From NCBI GenBank assembly GCA_014529385.2, contig CM043943.1, positions 153,181,092 through 153,241,091 on the forward strand: DNA of 60,000 bases, read 5' to 3'. The DNA comes from Adiantum capillus-veneris. Taxonomy: Eukaryota > Streptophyta > Polypodiopsida > Polypodiales > Pteridaceae. The notes below the pieces were generated by a model that was not told the origin of the DNA, ran no database searches, and saw only the letters and a program-made list of their open reading frames with translations. The translations under genes were made by a program, and so were the position numbers. Of this stretch, positions 31,073-42,542 are shown one piece after another. Numbering within the stretch: position 1 is the first letter of the stretch; each line of letters starts with the position of its first letter.

Positions 31073-32900
31073 CGAAAACCCTAGGCAGGTGACTGAGACT
31101 AGTCCTTGAGAATAGGGATTCTCTGGCCTGCCAGAGTCTTATTTTACATGTAGATAGGATCAGAGGGTGGGGGACTCTCTAGGTCTTAGGAGGAGTTTAG
31201 GGAGCGAGTGTCTGGCCTAGATCCTTCGACTTAGGTAGTATTAGGTAGGAAAGTAGGAGTTGGAGTGGTAGAGGTGGTGAAAGGATAGCTTGAGAGTCCG
31301 GGGAAGGCCAGGAAGCAACCGAGACCAAAATCACCATCCCACATGATGAGTAGGATTAGGGTAAGTAGGACATCATGATTTATGATGTGGAGCACTTCAT
31401 GCATGCTATATTTGATGTTAGAATCATCAAAGAGCTGTAAAATACAGTAATTTGTGTTTAGAAGCTGAATTAAATTCCAAAAGTTTCTGTGAGTATTTCT
31501 GAGAGAGCTGCTGAGCATAGGGAAGCCCACTGGCAGAAAAAAATTAAAATTTAAGGCAGTAGACATCCTACGCGTAGTATGTCTACAGGGTGATCTGGCA
31601 GGAATTTGGAGAATTTGAGTTGGCCAGAGTGTTAAGAAGGTAGGTTTTACCCTAATTTCACCTGGAAAGTGGAAGATTGACCATATCTTGATAGGTGGTG
31701 GCCAAAAGAAAGAAATTGCCAGACATCCTACCCAATTTGTGCCAAGGCATAATTTTAAGACCAAAACCATAGGATGTCTTCATGAGCATGATCTACATAT
31801 TTATTGAGTGCATGAGAAAGGTTTCATCTCAATTGGGTGAGAAAATTGAGATTTAAGCTGACTTTAGCAGTTTTTGACTGAAAAAGGCTAGAATAGCTAC
31901 TTTTGGGGTCTTTTGACATTCAAACACAAATATAAATACACCACTGAGCTCAGCAAACCAAGGAAAGGTTGTGGGCTAAGTCTGGTCAAATTCTGTTGCA
32001 GAAGACATACTACACGTAGTATGTCTAATGCATGAAGAAAAGTCCAAAATCCTATTTGAGACATACCAAGCTACCATATAGCCTTAGACAAACCTCCTAG
32101 TCAAGTTTGGTCCAATTTGGAGTTGATTGGACTAGTGAAATCATCAGAACTGACATTAGGCTTCTGAAACAAAATTCTGATCACCTAGCCAGCTTATAGG
32201 TGTCCAAACCAAAAAATAAACACACCAGTGAGCTCAGCACATCAAGGGAAAGCCACATTGAAAATTTTGGCTGAAATAGAGCAAAAAAGATACCCTACGC
32301 GTAGGATGTCTACAGGGTCATTTCTTGGACAAAATTAAACAGTGGACCTACCAGGAGGTTCTAATTGACTTAAGGGTTCCAAAACTTCTTCCAGAAGTGA
32401 AATTGGACTTTGTCTAATCTCTTGACGGAGCAGAGACGGAATTAAGACTTTACCTCTATACTGATAAACACTTGGGTGGTGTACAGATCCAGATTGACGG
32501 ACCTAATCAAGAACATCCGAAGTGTATAGAGTACAGTAGTGGTTGAGGTTAACCCACCAGTTATATCAATCATTACTAAGACCCCCTCTAGTGGTTAAAT
32601 GCTTTGATTCGATTGCCGAAATTAAACGCTTGTGTACAGGTATATTCAGCAATAAGGCAAGAAGTTGAGCGGAAACTGATCCCTTGCCAGGTGAGTGGTT
32701 GGATTTGTGATAAATTGCATTGCTAAGTTTGATGAATTTAAGATCAGGAAGACACATTCCAAGAGACCAAAAAGTGGCAGGTGATCATGGTAGTTTAGTA
32801 TCCACTGAAGAAAGTGTAACCCAGGCAAGGCTAGATCCCATTAGCCCCAATCATTGAGGAAGGTAGTGATACTGACACTTCATTAGATAAGTCCTTCTTC
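31073..32900 (+). other. Long leader with three palindromic 24-bp sites
   Basis: Non-coding. Sites at 31561-31584, 32003-32026 and 32288-32311 are variants of the AGACATCCTACG / inverse palindrome seen in two other elements. Half-site relics lie at about 30689 and 31720. Spacings are 442 and 285 bp. Confidence 0.85.
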
Positions 32901-33812
32901 ATGATGAGTAGTCAACAGCCACCAGGAGGTTTTTCTGGTGAAGGACCAATGCTAGGAGGAAGTACCTCCCAAAACCCTTTGAACGATGCCAAGTTCACTA
33001 TAATCTTCTTAGAAGGAACAAACTCTAGGGGACCCCTAGTTTATTCTGACTATCGAGGACGCAAGTGTATTTGTATAGAGGAAAGACCTTCTCAGAGACT
33101 GGAGATAATTCGAGTCTATGATGATGGAGATAGATTCCAAGATGAAAAGGGGAACCACTATCTAATAGTTAGTAACCCTAAGGATTACAACAGATATGGA
33201 GATAATGTGGCAAAAGGAAAAATGGTCTCAGAGGCTCAAGAGCCGCCTCCAAAAACTGATCGACCTGGAGCTCTTTTTATGTATGATAAAAAAACAACTA
33301 GGGTCTCTACCTATAGTGAGAATGTGGGAATCTACAAGCATGAGAGCGAGAGAGTAGTCTCTTATTTTCGATGCAAAGAACCCTACCCAAATGAATTAAG
33401 CAAAGACAAGGTTCTTTACTTGTTCTCTTATGAAATTGCTATGGGGAAGGATATCATTTTTGTTGACAGGAACGGACGAGAATATAAACGAATTCTCCCA
33501 GAGGAGGTAGAAAAGGCAACAATTCCAGAAACATCAACATATGCCCCCAAAGAAGTACCAAGGTCCACCTATACCCCTAGCAAGTCAACAAACCCATTTT
33601 CAGAGAAGTACGAGACAACATCACATTCTAACCGACAACAAACGTTCAACTACCCATTTTCAGAGAAGTACGAGACAACATCACATTCTAACAGACAACA
33701 GACGTTCAACTACCAGAACCAACAAGCAACCCAACCATCATTGCAGGCATGGCTTCAACAAAGTGTGACATTAGAACAAGACCGAAACAGAGATGGTTAT
33801 CCAACCGCATGA
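32901..33812 (+). CDS. Gag amino-terminal region (303 aa)
   Basis: First ORF after the leader; ATG at 32901 (a second at 32904). Two D-x-x-G-x-x-Y segments (YDDGDRFQDEKGNHY and VDRNGREYKRI) match the start of the Gag at 46235 on the minus strand. Ends at a TGA, after which homology to the rest of Gag continues in frame-disrupted form, so it is a truncated Gag. It includes a 20-residue tandem repeat near residues 231-270. Confidence 0.65.
   Translation: MMSSQQPPGGFSGEGPMLGGSTSQNPLNDAKFTIIFLEGTNSRGPLVYSDYRGRKCICIEERPSQRLEIIRVYDDGDRFQDEKGNHYLIVSNPKDYNRYGDNVAKGKMVSEAQEPPPKTDRPGALFMYDKKTTRVSTYSENVGIYKHESERVVSYFRCKEPYPNELSKDKVLYLFSYEIAMGKDIIFVDRNGREYKRILPEEVEKATIPETSTYAPKEVPRSTYTPSKSTNPFSEKYETTSHSNRQQTFNYPFSEKYETTSHSNRQQTFNYQNQQATQPSLQAWLQQSVTLEQDRNRDGYPTA
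33593..33712 (+). repeat. 60-bp in-frame tandem duplication in gag
   Basis: Two consecutive 60-bp units encode PFSEKYETTSHSNRQQTFNY twice, with only two base changes. Confidence 0.92.
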
Positions 33813-36048
33813 GGGCTAAGAGGTTTACAAGAACCACCACTCTATTCATAGTATCAAGGCGAGAGTAAGCCAAAAACTCAAGAGTCGGCAGAGCCCGGAA
33901 GACAACCCATAGAACGAGTTCGAAGAGATGAACCACCTCTTGCAAGAACCGTCAGAAATTATAGCTTAGGGGCACCTCTAGGAGAGGAACCCTCCGACTA
34001 CCGAAGGCCAAAGGAGGTATATCGAGTAGGACGAGGAGAACCAAGGATGAGATTTGTAGACCATCGTAGAATTAGACCTTCTCATGTGCAAAAATGGGTA
34101 AACAAGAAATACACGGGAAACAGAGATCCTAGGGATCATGTAGCAGCCTTTGTGCATGTAATTAGAGCTAAAGAAGTTTTGGACTTCCCTACTCAATTTG
34201 CAAGGTTTGGACTTACCCTAGAAGAGGATTCCGCTACTTGGTTTGACTCTGTGGAGCGTAGAGATTTTGAGTCTATGGAGGAGGTTTTTGACGAGTTTAT
34301 TGAGGAATTCTCACAAAGGGGGATAGCTCATAATACAGTCTCACAAATCCATAAATTCAAACAGAAAGAAGGAGAATCTGTGCGAAAGGCAGCCCTACGA
34401 CTAAAAACATATGTGAAGTTCTGCCCTGTGGAAGGACTGCCAACTCAGTCCAGACTTATGCTTATATTTATTCAAGGACTAAGGAACGGAAGAGGAGCAC
34501 GACGTTAAATGAGTTAACTAAGGAGGCTCTTTACCTTGTAGACAATTGTGCGGTTTACAAAGAGGGTGAATACAAGGATCTTGATCATGATTCATCCTCA
34601 CAACAAAGTGGAAGCAATTCCGCTAAGACAGCACTGTAAGCCAGGAGCAGCTTGTGGAGGAAGTGCTAAAAAAATTTAATATGTATGTCAAACCTCAGGC
34701 TAAGCAGCTAGGGTGATGTGCAATTGAACAAAAATGGACAAACCATGTGACGGAGGAATGTTATTATAACAAGGGATATGTGAGAGAGCGACCTTATGCT
34801 CCCCAAGCTCAGGTAGCATCTCCTCAACTTCCACCGACTACCGAAGGCCAAAGGAGGTATATCGAGTAGGACGAGGAGAACCAAGGATGAGATTTGTAGA
34901 CCATCGTAGAATTAGACCTTCTCATGTGCAAAAATGGGTAAACAAGAAATACACGGGAAACAGAGATCCTAGGGATCATGTAGCAGCCTTTGTGCATGTA
35001 ATTAGAGCTAAAGAAGTTTTGGACTTCCCTACTCAATTTGCAAGGTTTGGACTTACCCTAGAAGAGGATTCCGCTACTTGGTTTGACTCTGTGGAGCGTA
35101 GAGATTTTGAGTCTATGGAGGAGGTTTTTGACGAGTTTATTGAGGAATTCTCACAAAGGGGGATAGCTCATAATACAGTCTCACAAATCCATAAATTCAA
35201 ACAGAAAGAAGGAGAATCTGTGCGAAAGGCAGCCCTACGACTAAAAACATATGTGAAGTTCTGCCCTGTGGAAGGACTGCCAACTCAGTCCAGACTTATG
35301 CTTATATTTATTCAAGGACTAAGGAACGGAAGAGGAGCACGACGTTAAATGAGTTAACTAAGGAGGCTCTTTACCTTGTAGACAATTGTGCGGTTTACAA
35401 AGAGGGTGAATACAAGGATCTTGATGACGATTCATCCTCACAACAAAGTGGAAGCAATTCCGCTAAGACAGCACTGTAAGCCAGGAGCAACTTGTGGAGG
35501 AAGTGCTAAAAAAATTTAATATGTATGTCAAACCTCAGGCTAAGCAGCTAGGGTGATGTGCAATTGAACAAAAATGGACAAACCATGTGACGGAGGAATG
35601 TTATTATAACAAGGGATATGTAAGAGAGCGACCTTATGCTCCCCAAGCTCAGGTAGCATCTCCTCAACTTCCACCGATGCCTAGGTATCAAGCAGGTAAC
35701 CTACCAGGACCTGTAGGTGTTGAAAGACCACAACCAGTATTGGGGCAACAACCACCCCTACCAGGATTACGATTGGTCGGCATAAGATACACACCAACGG
35801 TAAACGAACCAGAAGAGAAGTCTTTGGTACCTATGCATGCATATTACAAAGATTCCAATGGATATGCATTAAATCCTGTCTATTATCCACCGAAAGAACC
35901 CACAACACCAGAACCTTGGAGCATGATTGTAAGTACAAGACCACCAACAGCTGCACATGCAGCAGGAGAAGGAAGATACAGCATGGATGAACGAACGCTG
36001 TTGTTCATAGCCAAAGGAGGCATGGGCGGGCAGAGGCATCCTTACTAA
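33813..36048 (+). pseudogene. Gag core, duplicated and broken
   Basis: The Gag core (HVQKWVNKKYTG, DPRDHVAAFVHVIRA, ATWFDSVERRDFE, EEFSQRGIAHNTVSQIH) appears at 34047-34508 and again at 34887-35348. This is the result of an 840-bp tandem duplication. The proline-rich tail follows at 35587-36048 (ending MDERTLLFIAKGG). Stops follow GRGARR in both copies, so the inactivating change pre-dates the duplication. Closest relative in the window: minus-strand ORF 44658-46235. Confidence 0.85.
33996..35675 (+). repeat. 840-bp direct tandem duplication
   Basis: 33996-34835 and 34836-35675 are almost identical (I see about four differences, such as gatcatgat/gatgacgat and gtgaga/gtaaga). CCGA is shared at the junctions. 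840 bp equals 280 codons. Confidence 0.92.
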
Positions 36049-36684
36049 TAGAGAGGAGCTCAAGGAGCACCTCAACAACCTAAGGGACCCTACTACAAGT
36101 GTGGCAGAGATCATAAGCTAAGGGATTGTCCTCACGATGAAATCATTAGAGTCAATACGTATTGCACCGAGTGTGGAATTACTCACTTGATTCTTGATTG
36201 CCATAAGAACCCTAGCAAAGGAGCAAAAACTACTTTGAACATGCTGGAAGCAGTGCCTTCCAGTGGAGGGTCGGAAAACAAGACAGTAATACCTATTCAG
36301 GCAGTGACACGAGCACAAGCTCAAAGAATGACAAACGAACCCATAATTGAAGAGCCAAAGACCGATGCCCCAAGTGCAGAAATGAAAAATCAGAGAAGCA
36401 CTTGGAAAGCTAGAAAGGCACGTATGAAATCCAGGAGAGAACGAGAGCAAATGGCTCTATCCGAGGAGTTAAAACACACAAAGGATGGATTGGAGCGGTT
36501 AGAGGATCTAACTAGTTTAAGTTCATACGCTGCTACAACCACAGGAGCCAAGGAAATAGTAGAACCCAAAAGTGCAGGATCGGGAGGATCAGTGCTGGTA
36601 GAAAAAGTAAATGAGCAGCTGGACGCACTTTTAAAAGCATACGAAGCCAAACTAAAAAACAACCAAAACCAAGAGCAAAGATAG
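36049..36684 (+). pseudogene. Nucleocapsid knuckles and basic region of Gag
   Basis: YYKCGRDHKLRDC and YCTECGITHLILDC are CCHC-type and shorter knuckle motifs, the first with a changed cysteine. A lysine/arginine-rich segment follows (KARKARMKSRRERE). The frame ends at TAG (36682-36684) and an in-frame ATG (MTYPY...) follows at once, the same arrangement as in the minus-strand element. Confidence 0.75.
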
Positions 36685-38195
36685 ATGACTTATCCATATG
36701 CAGAAATAGAAAAACAGAGGTTGGAATGTGTCGAAAGATGATTGAAACAGCCCAATCCTTGATAGAAAATCCGCTTGGTAGACTTGCAAGTTGGCACATG
36801 GTACCAAATCCAACCCCTATCAAACCAATTCTAGAGAAACAAGTAGACACGAAGGAGAGACTCATGCCTGCCTCTGAGTCTAGGAGAGAACCTATCATAG
36901 TTCCAAATACAACAGATGAGACAATTTATGGTTTCCATCCTAAAACATTTGTAGAAATGGGTGAGGATTGTAACAGTCTAGATGACCGGTGGAAGCAAAT
37001 CCGGGAAGAAAATGAAGCTAACAGGGTGAACCGCCAAATAAATAGCACTAGAAAGGAGAAAAATGAGATCTTACCTCCCACTAAAAAATTTGAGGCAAGA
37101 TTACAAATGAAATTTGATATGCACTCACAAGGGGGGGACTAGGGTTCAATTAGTTCGGGGCACAGCCAACCAGACTCGCTAAAAACTTTACCCTCTTACC
37201 TAGGGGAGTATGAAGCTAAGTCTGAGGTGAGAGCAATCCCATCTCAAAGACTTTCTCCTAGCAGAGTAATGGATTCACAAGGATTGATTGAGTTATTGTC
37301 CACACCTGTGGCATGTACAATCACGTTAGCCGAACTCCTGAGGTTACGACCAAATATGTGGAAAACTATAGGCAAATTCTTAGAAAAATTTCGAGTAAAG
37401 GACCCTACCTTGAAGCTTCAAGAAGGGATCAAAGAATTGGACAAGCCTCAACTAAACACTAGGCCAGTACCTTTAAACAAGGTTGGAGAATATTGCGAGG
37501 GAGAAGATGGAAATACCACACTACCAGTAGAATTCCAGGGAGTAGTATCCAAAGCTATTCTTGACAGTGGAGCAGGAGTCACTGTCGCCACCAAGGAAAT
37601 CTGGAAAAAATAGGGAAAACCGGCTTTGAGAGCTACCAGAATGAAATTGCAACTAGCAGATGGGTTCATGGAAAAGTCTCTAGGACTTTTAGAAAAAGTA
37701 ATTGTCACCTCTTGCGGAATCGAGTATGAGCATACATTTGCAATAGTTGATTTCGACAAAAAGAACAATTATGAGATCATCTTGGGAAGACCATTCATGA
37801 GACAATTAAAGATGGTCCAGGATTGGGGTTACAACCACATATACCTCAGATATGGGGAGACTACAACCAAAATATACCTAAAAGACCATAGTTACAAGGA
37901 TGTGAACCAGACACCAGTGGAAGAGTTTGATTCAGCTACATTGGCAGGGTCCTAACTCCCAGCATGGTTAGGGCAGAAAAAAGAGCTATGGATGTGCGGA
38001 GCTTCACATTGTGGGAGCTTAAAAAGAGACTAATGCATCTTAGAAAGAGCTATTGAGGACAAGGATTACATTCTGGAACCTTTCCCCGAAGAATCCTTAG
38101 AACTTCGGGAATGGGAACACATACCAGCAACATTGGATGTCTGTACCATTACAGATAGCCCAACGACAAAATTTTGCGATAAGGATGGCTATGAT
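36685..38195 (+). pseudogene. Retropepsin-like region of the plus-strand element
   Basis: Starts MTYPYAEIEKQR and shifts frame near 36725. AILDSGAGVTVATKE (about 37555) is a retropepsin active site with flap and ILGRPFM following near 37785. Stops or shifts occur at about 37140, 37612, 37953 and 38032. The coding homology runs to GYDVL at 38200, where the nested element inserts, and resumes as PYYMVSLI at 49615. Confidence 0.85.
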
Positions 38196-38200
38196 GTGCT
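38196..38200. repeat. Target site duplication GTGCT (left)
   Basis: GTGCT recurs at 49610-49614. Joining the flanks at one copy restores the homologous protein reading across the insertion. Confidence 0.85.
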
Positions 38201-38214
38201 TGTTGACCACTGAA
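38201..38214. repeat. 14-nt extra terminal sequence, inverted copy of the other LTR end
   Basis: TGTTGACCACTGAA lies between the target duplication and the LTR start. Its first 12 bases equal the start of the 5' LTR read on the minus strand (TGTTGACCACTG at 49609 downwards). Confidence 0.8.
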
Positions 38215-39790
<1,576 letters not shown>

Positions 39791-40885
39791 TGACCCTTAT
39801 GTCTGCTCTTTGTCATTGGGGACTTCTTTGTTCTTGTGCAATCATGTTGTTAGTGTTGTCTGCAGCTTTGTCATTGTAGGCCATTCTTCGACTCGCCATT
39901 GAAGAGAAGTATGCTATGATTAGAAATTGGTGCTCCAATTCATTTGTCAATTGATTTGAGTAGCATAACCTTATTGTTGATGTAGAAGGAGTATGTACAA
40001 GAGGATGGTGATAGGTGTCTTTAGATTAGGGTCTAAAACCTGGATGACCAAAGGGAAAAAACCCCATGGAAAAAAAATGCCTTTGGTATACGCTCTTATT
40101 GGAGTCGAGCAGTTGAACGTGAAGTACATGTTCATGAAAGGTGAGTGCTTGGGTGAAACACGGAAAGAGTGCCTGATGCAAGTGCCAATTATGGGACACT
40201 CTATATGCATATGAGAAATTTGTCAACAAAAGCATGCAATGTGAAAGAAGGAGATGATGGGTGTTTCGAGGAATAAATGTAGCACATGTGACATCAAAAG
40301 ATGTCTCAATAGCTTCCACCTTTCCAAGAAGGGTTTTCGATGTAGAAGTTTCTCCACTCGTATCTCACTGTGCTCAGTACGTGAGTGTCTTTTGGACCTT
40401 CTCCTTCACTTCACCAGACTTAAGTACTTAGACTTCGACTCTTTTGCTCACCTATACCAACATGAGCGACACAACGTAAATATGCTCAACTCTTCCAGCT
40501 TGAGCAGTACCTAGAATAGCTAAGACGCTTAGACCACAGAGAATATTACTTGAAGCTTTGGGACTAACACCTCACTCATTTTGTGGCTTAGCTACTCGAC
40601 TCTGACTTTTACGACTTGTCGGTTGCATGTTGACACTGCTTTGTGACAAGTTCTTCGGCTGTTGTAGTGGCTGCTGAGACATACTTCATGAAGTTTCATC
40701 GTTTCCCTGTACCTTCTTTTCTTTGTATTGCTCAGGCCTCTCGTCGGTCTTTTCTTCATGTGGATTATGGATTTTTTTATTTTTTCTTAATAATAAACAA
40801 ATAAAATCTTAAAACAACTCAACAAAAGAAAAATCATTCAAATAGAAATCCAAATGCTATGTACACTATACACATGTCCCTAGGG
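39791..40885 (-). other. 3' internal region shared with the window-start element
   Basis: Non-coding. 39980-40090 and 40540-40605 resemble 340-480 and 1030-1105. No domain is visible in its short open frames. Confidence 0.55.
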
Positions 40886-41060
40886 GCTCATATATGGATT
40901 TTGTCCCCATACTCCTCTGTAACACTACTATGAGGGCATATACTCTAAATTTCGTCAAAAATTATCACAATAAAAAGCAAAAATTCAATGCATCTCACAA
41001 AACATTGCCCTCTAATAGTCATAATGTTAGGTCCGCATTCAGAATGCCTCCCCCCTTCCT
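40886..41060 (-). other. Internal polypurine tract and LTR-start relic
   Basis: On the minus strand AGGAAGGGGGGAGG (41060-41047) is followed by CATTCTGAATGCGGACC and then AT-rich sequence with TATGCCCTCATA. The plus-strand element has the same succession at 54963-55115 (AGGAGGGGGGAGG, CATTCTCAATGCGGACC, TATGCCCTTATA). This looks like an old element end lying inside the present one. Confidence 0.7.
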
Positions 41061-41320
41061 ATTTGGAGTCATCCTTTACGACAGGGTATCGCAAAGGGTA
41101 TGTGTTGTGCTTGGGCAATTAAAAGTTGTGCCTATACAGGCCTTGTAATGTAGCCCTATTATGCATACACAGTCAATGCATGGAAAAGATTTATGTTGTG
41201 CAAGATGTGGGTATAAGCAATTTTCTTATTGGCATTTGTTGGCGAGGCTTCCTATTCTAAGCAATGTAATGGTCTTTGAAGCTCCTGTATCGTTGCTTGA
41301 TTGAAGTGACTTGCTCTCTT
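41061..41320 (-). other. Spacer between WxPK ORF and internal polypurine tract
   Basis: 260 bp, nothing recognised. Confidence 0.4.
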
Positions 41321-42481
41321 CTAACTGTATTGTAATCGTAGGAAGAATTGTAAGAATTCAAGTGGCGATGCACTGACAGCAGTTTTTTTGTTCTTCTTTG
41401 GGACCCATTTCTTTGCGATTATTGACTGTTTTGTTGTTGAGGCTCGTTTGGGAACCCATACTTGCCCGTGCTTCGTTTGTGTTTGAAGAGACTTCTTTGG
41501 GATCCACCTTTTTGTTGTGTGAGTCGACAGTGGTCTTTGCTTCAGCCCTTGTACGCTTGGTTGGGATCGGGATTTAGGCTTTGAAAGTTGATATTGTGGT
41601 TGTTTTGGAATCCAAATGAATTCCTGACTTTTTTGTGCTTGAATCAACTTCTTTGGAGCCCAAACCTGAGTTGTGAAAGCTTGAGACTTTGTGATATTCT
41701 TACCCGTTCGTGCACGCTTTCCTTGTTTTTGTTTTGGTGTTGGATCTTGTGATTTGTCATTAGAGATCTTTGTCTTCTTGATCCATATCTGTTTTTGGCC
41801 GATCTGACTTTTTGGTATCCAGATTTGTCGAGCTTTTTGGCTTTGACTTGTTGTCCTGTTCTTTTGACCTGTCATGGTTGTTGCTGAAGGGGTTGGTGAT
41901 AGTGATGGCCTGAGTTGATGATAGGGGATGTCGTAAGATTCATCACTATCGCTACTATCCTCAGCGAGGTTGACTTCTTGTACTTTCCCTTGATTTCTTG
42001 GCTGGTAGTGGAAAGTTACTGTTTGTTTGCTCGTGGGTGGTAGTTTCTTGGAGGACTTTTCTAGCCCATTGATTAGAGCATTGTTAGCTCGTTGCTCTGG
42101 TCGTATTCCTCCTAGCTGAGTCTTTGCATCCTTATTAGGAGCCCTGTATGAGGATGCTTGTGGTGGCTGTGTCGTTACAGAGGAATTTGGAATCCACTTT
42201 TGATGCACTTTATTCGTGTAGTGATGACATTGATTCATGGGTCGTTGATCTTTTTGAAGCTCGAAGTGTTCTACAAAGTCATAGAACTCGTCGTCTTCTT
42301 CATCTTTTGATTCTCCACATTTCTTTGTTTTCTCCTTATGTTGAGAACTTGTTGATGTCTCGTTCTCTTCGTTTTCCTGGATTACACTCACTGCAAAATA
42401 AGGAACGACATCATAGCCATTTTCATCACAAAGCTTTGTTGTGGGAGCATCCTCCACGGCGCACACTTCCACAGTAGCCAA
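41321..42481 (-). CDS. WxPK-array protein region of the nested element (386 aa)
   Basis: Starts in the homologue of the segment PTTK[LF]CD[EK][ND]GYDV found at 38150-38195 on the plus strand, followed by an acidic stretch (DEEDDEFYDFVEHFEL). It then has eight tryptophan motifs: QKWIPN, QIWIPK, QIWIKK, QVWAPK, FIWIPK, KRWIPK, QVWVPK, KKWVPK. Composition is rich in Lys, Gln, Ser and Thr, so it is probably disordered. It joins the upstream protease ORF through a frameshift near 42585. The function of the array is not known to me; nucleic-acid or pol-protein binding would be a guess. Confidence 0.7.
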   Translation of the reverse strand: MATVEVCAVEDAPTTKLCDENGYDVVPYFAVSVIQENEENETSTSSQHKEKTKKCGESKDEEDDEFYDFVEHFELQKDQRPMNQCHHYTNKVHQKWIPNSSVTTQPPQASSYRAPNKDAKTQLGGIRPEQRANNALINGLEKSSKKLPPTSKQTVTFHYQPRNQGKVQEVNLAEDSSDSDESYDIPYHQLRPSLSPTPSATTMTGQKNRTTSQSQKARQIWIPKSQIGQKQIWIKKTKISNDKSQDPTPKQKQGKRARTGKNITKSQAFTTQVWAPKKLIQAQKSQEFIWIPKQPQYQLSKPKSRSQPSVQGLKQRPLSTHTTKRWIPKKSLQTQTKHGQVWVPKRASTTKQSIIAKKWVPKKNKKTAVSASPLEFLQFFLRLQYS

Positions 42482-42542
42482 GATGTGTTTCCATCCAAAA
42501 GGCTCTAACTCTTCTTCAGAAAATGGTTCTGGGATATAGTCC

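Noticed and set aside
31231-31770. 179-aa minus-strand ORF in the leader
   Set aside because: Spans a palindrome and repeated leader text; no domain; relatives of the leader are not open in this frame.
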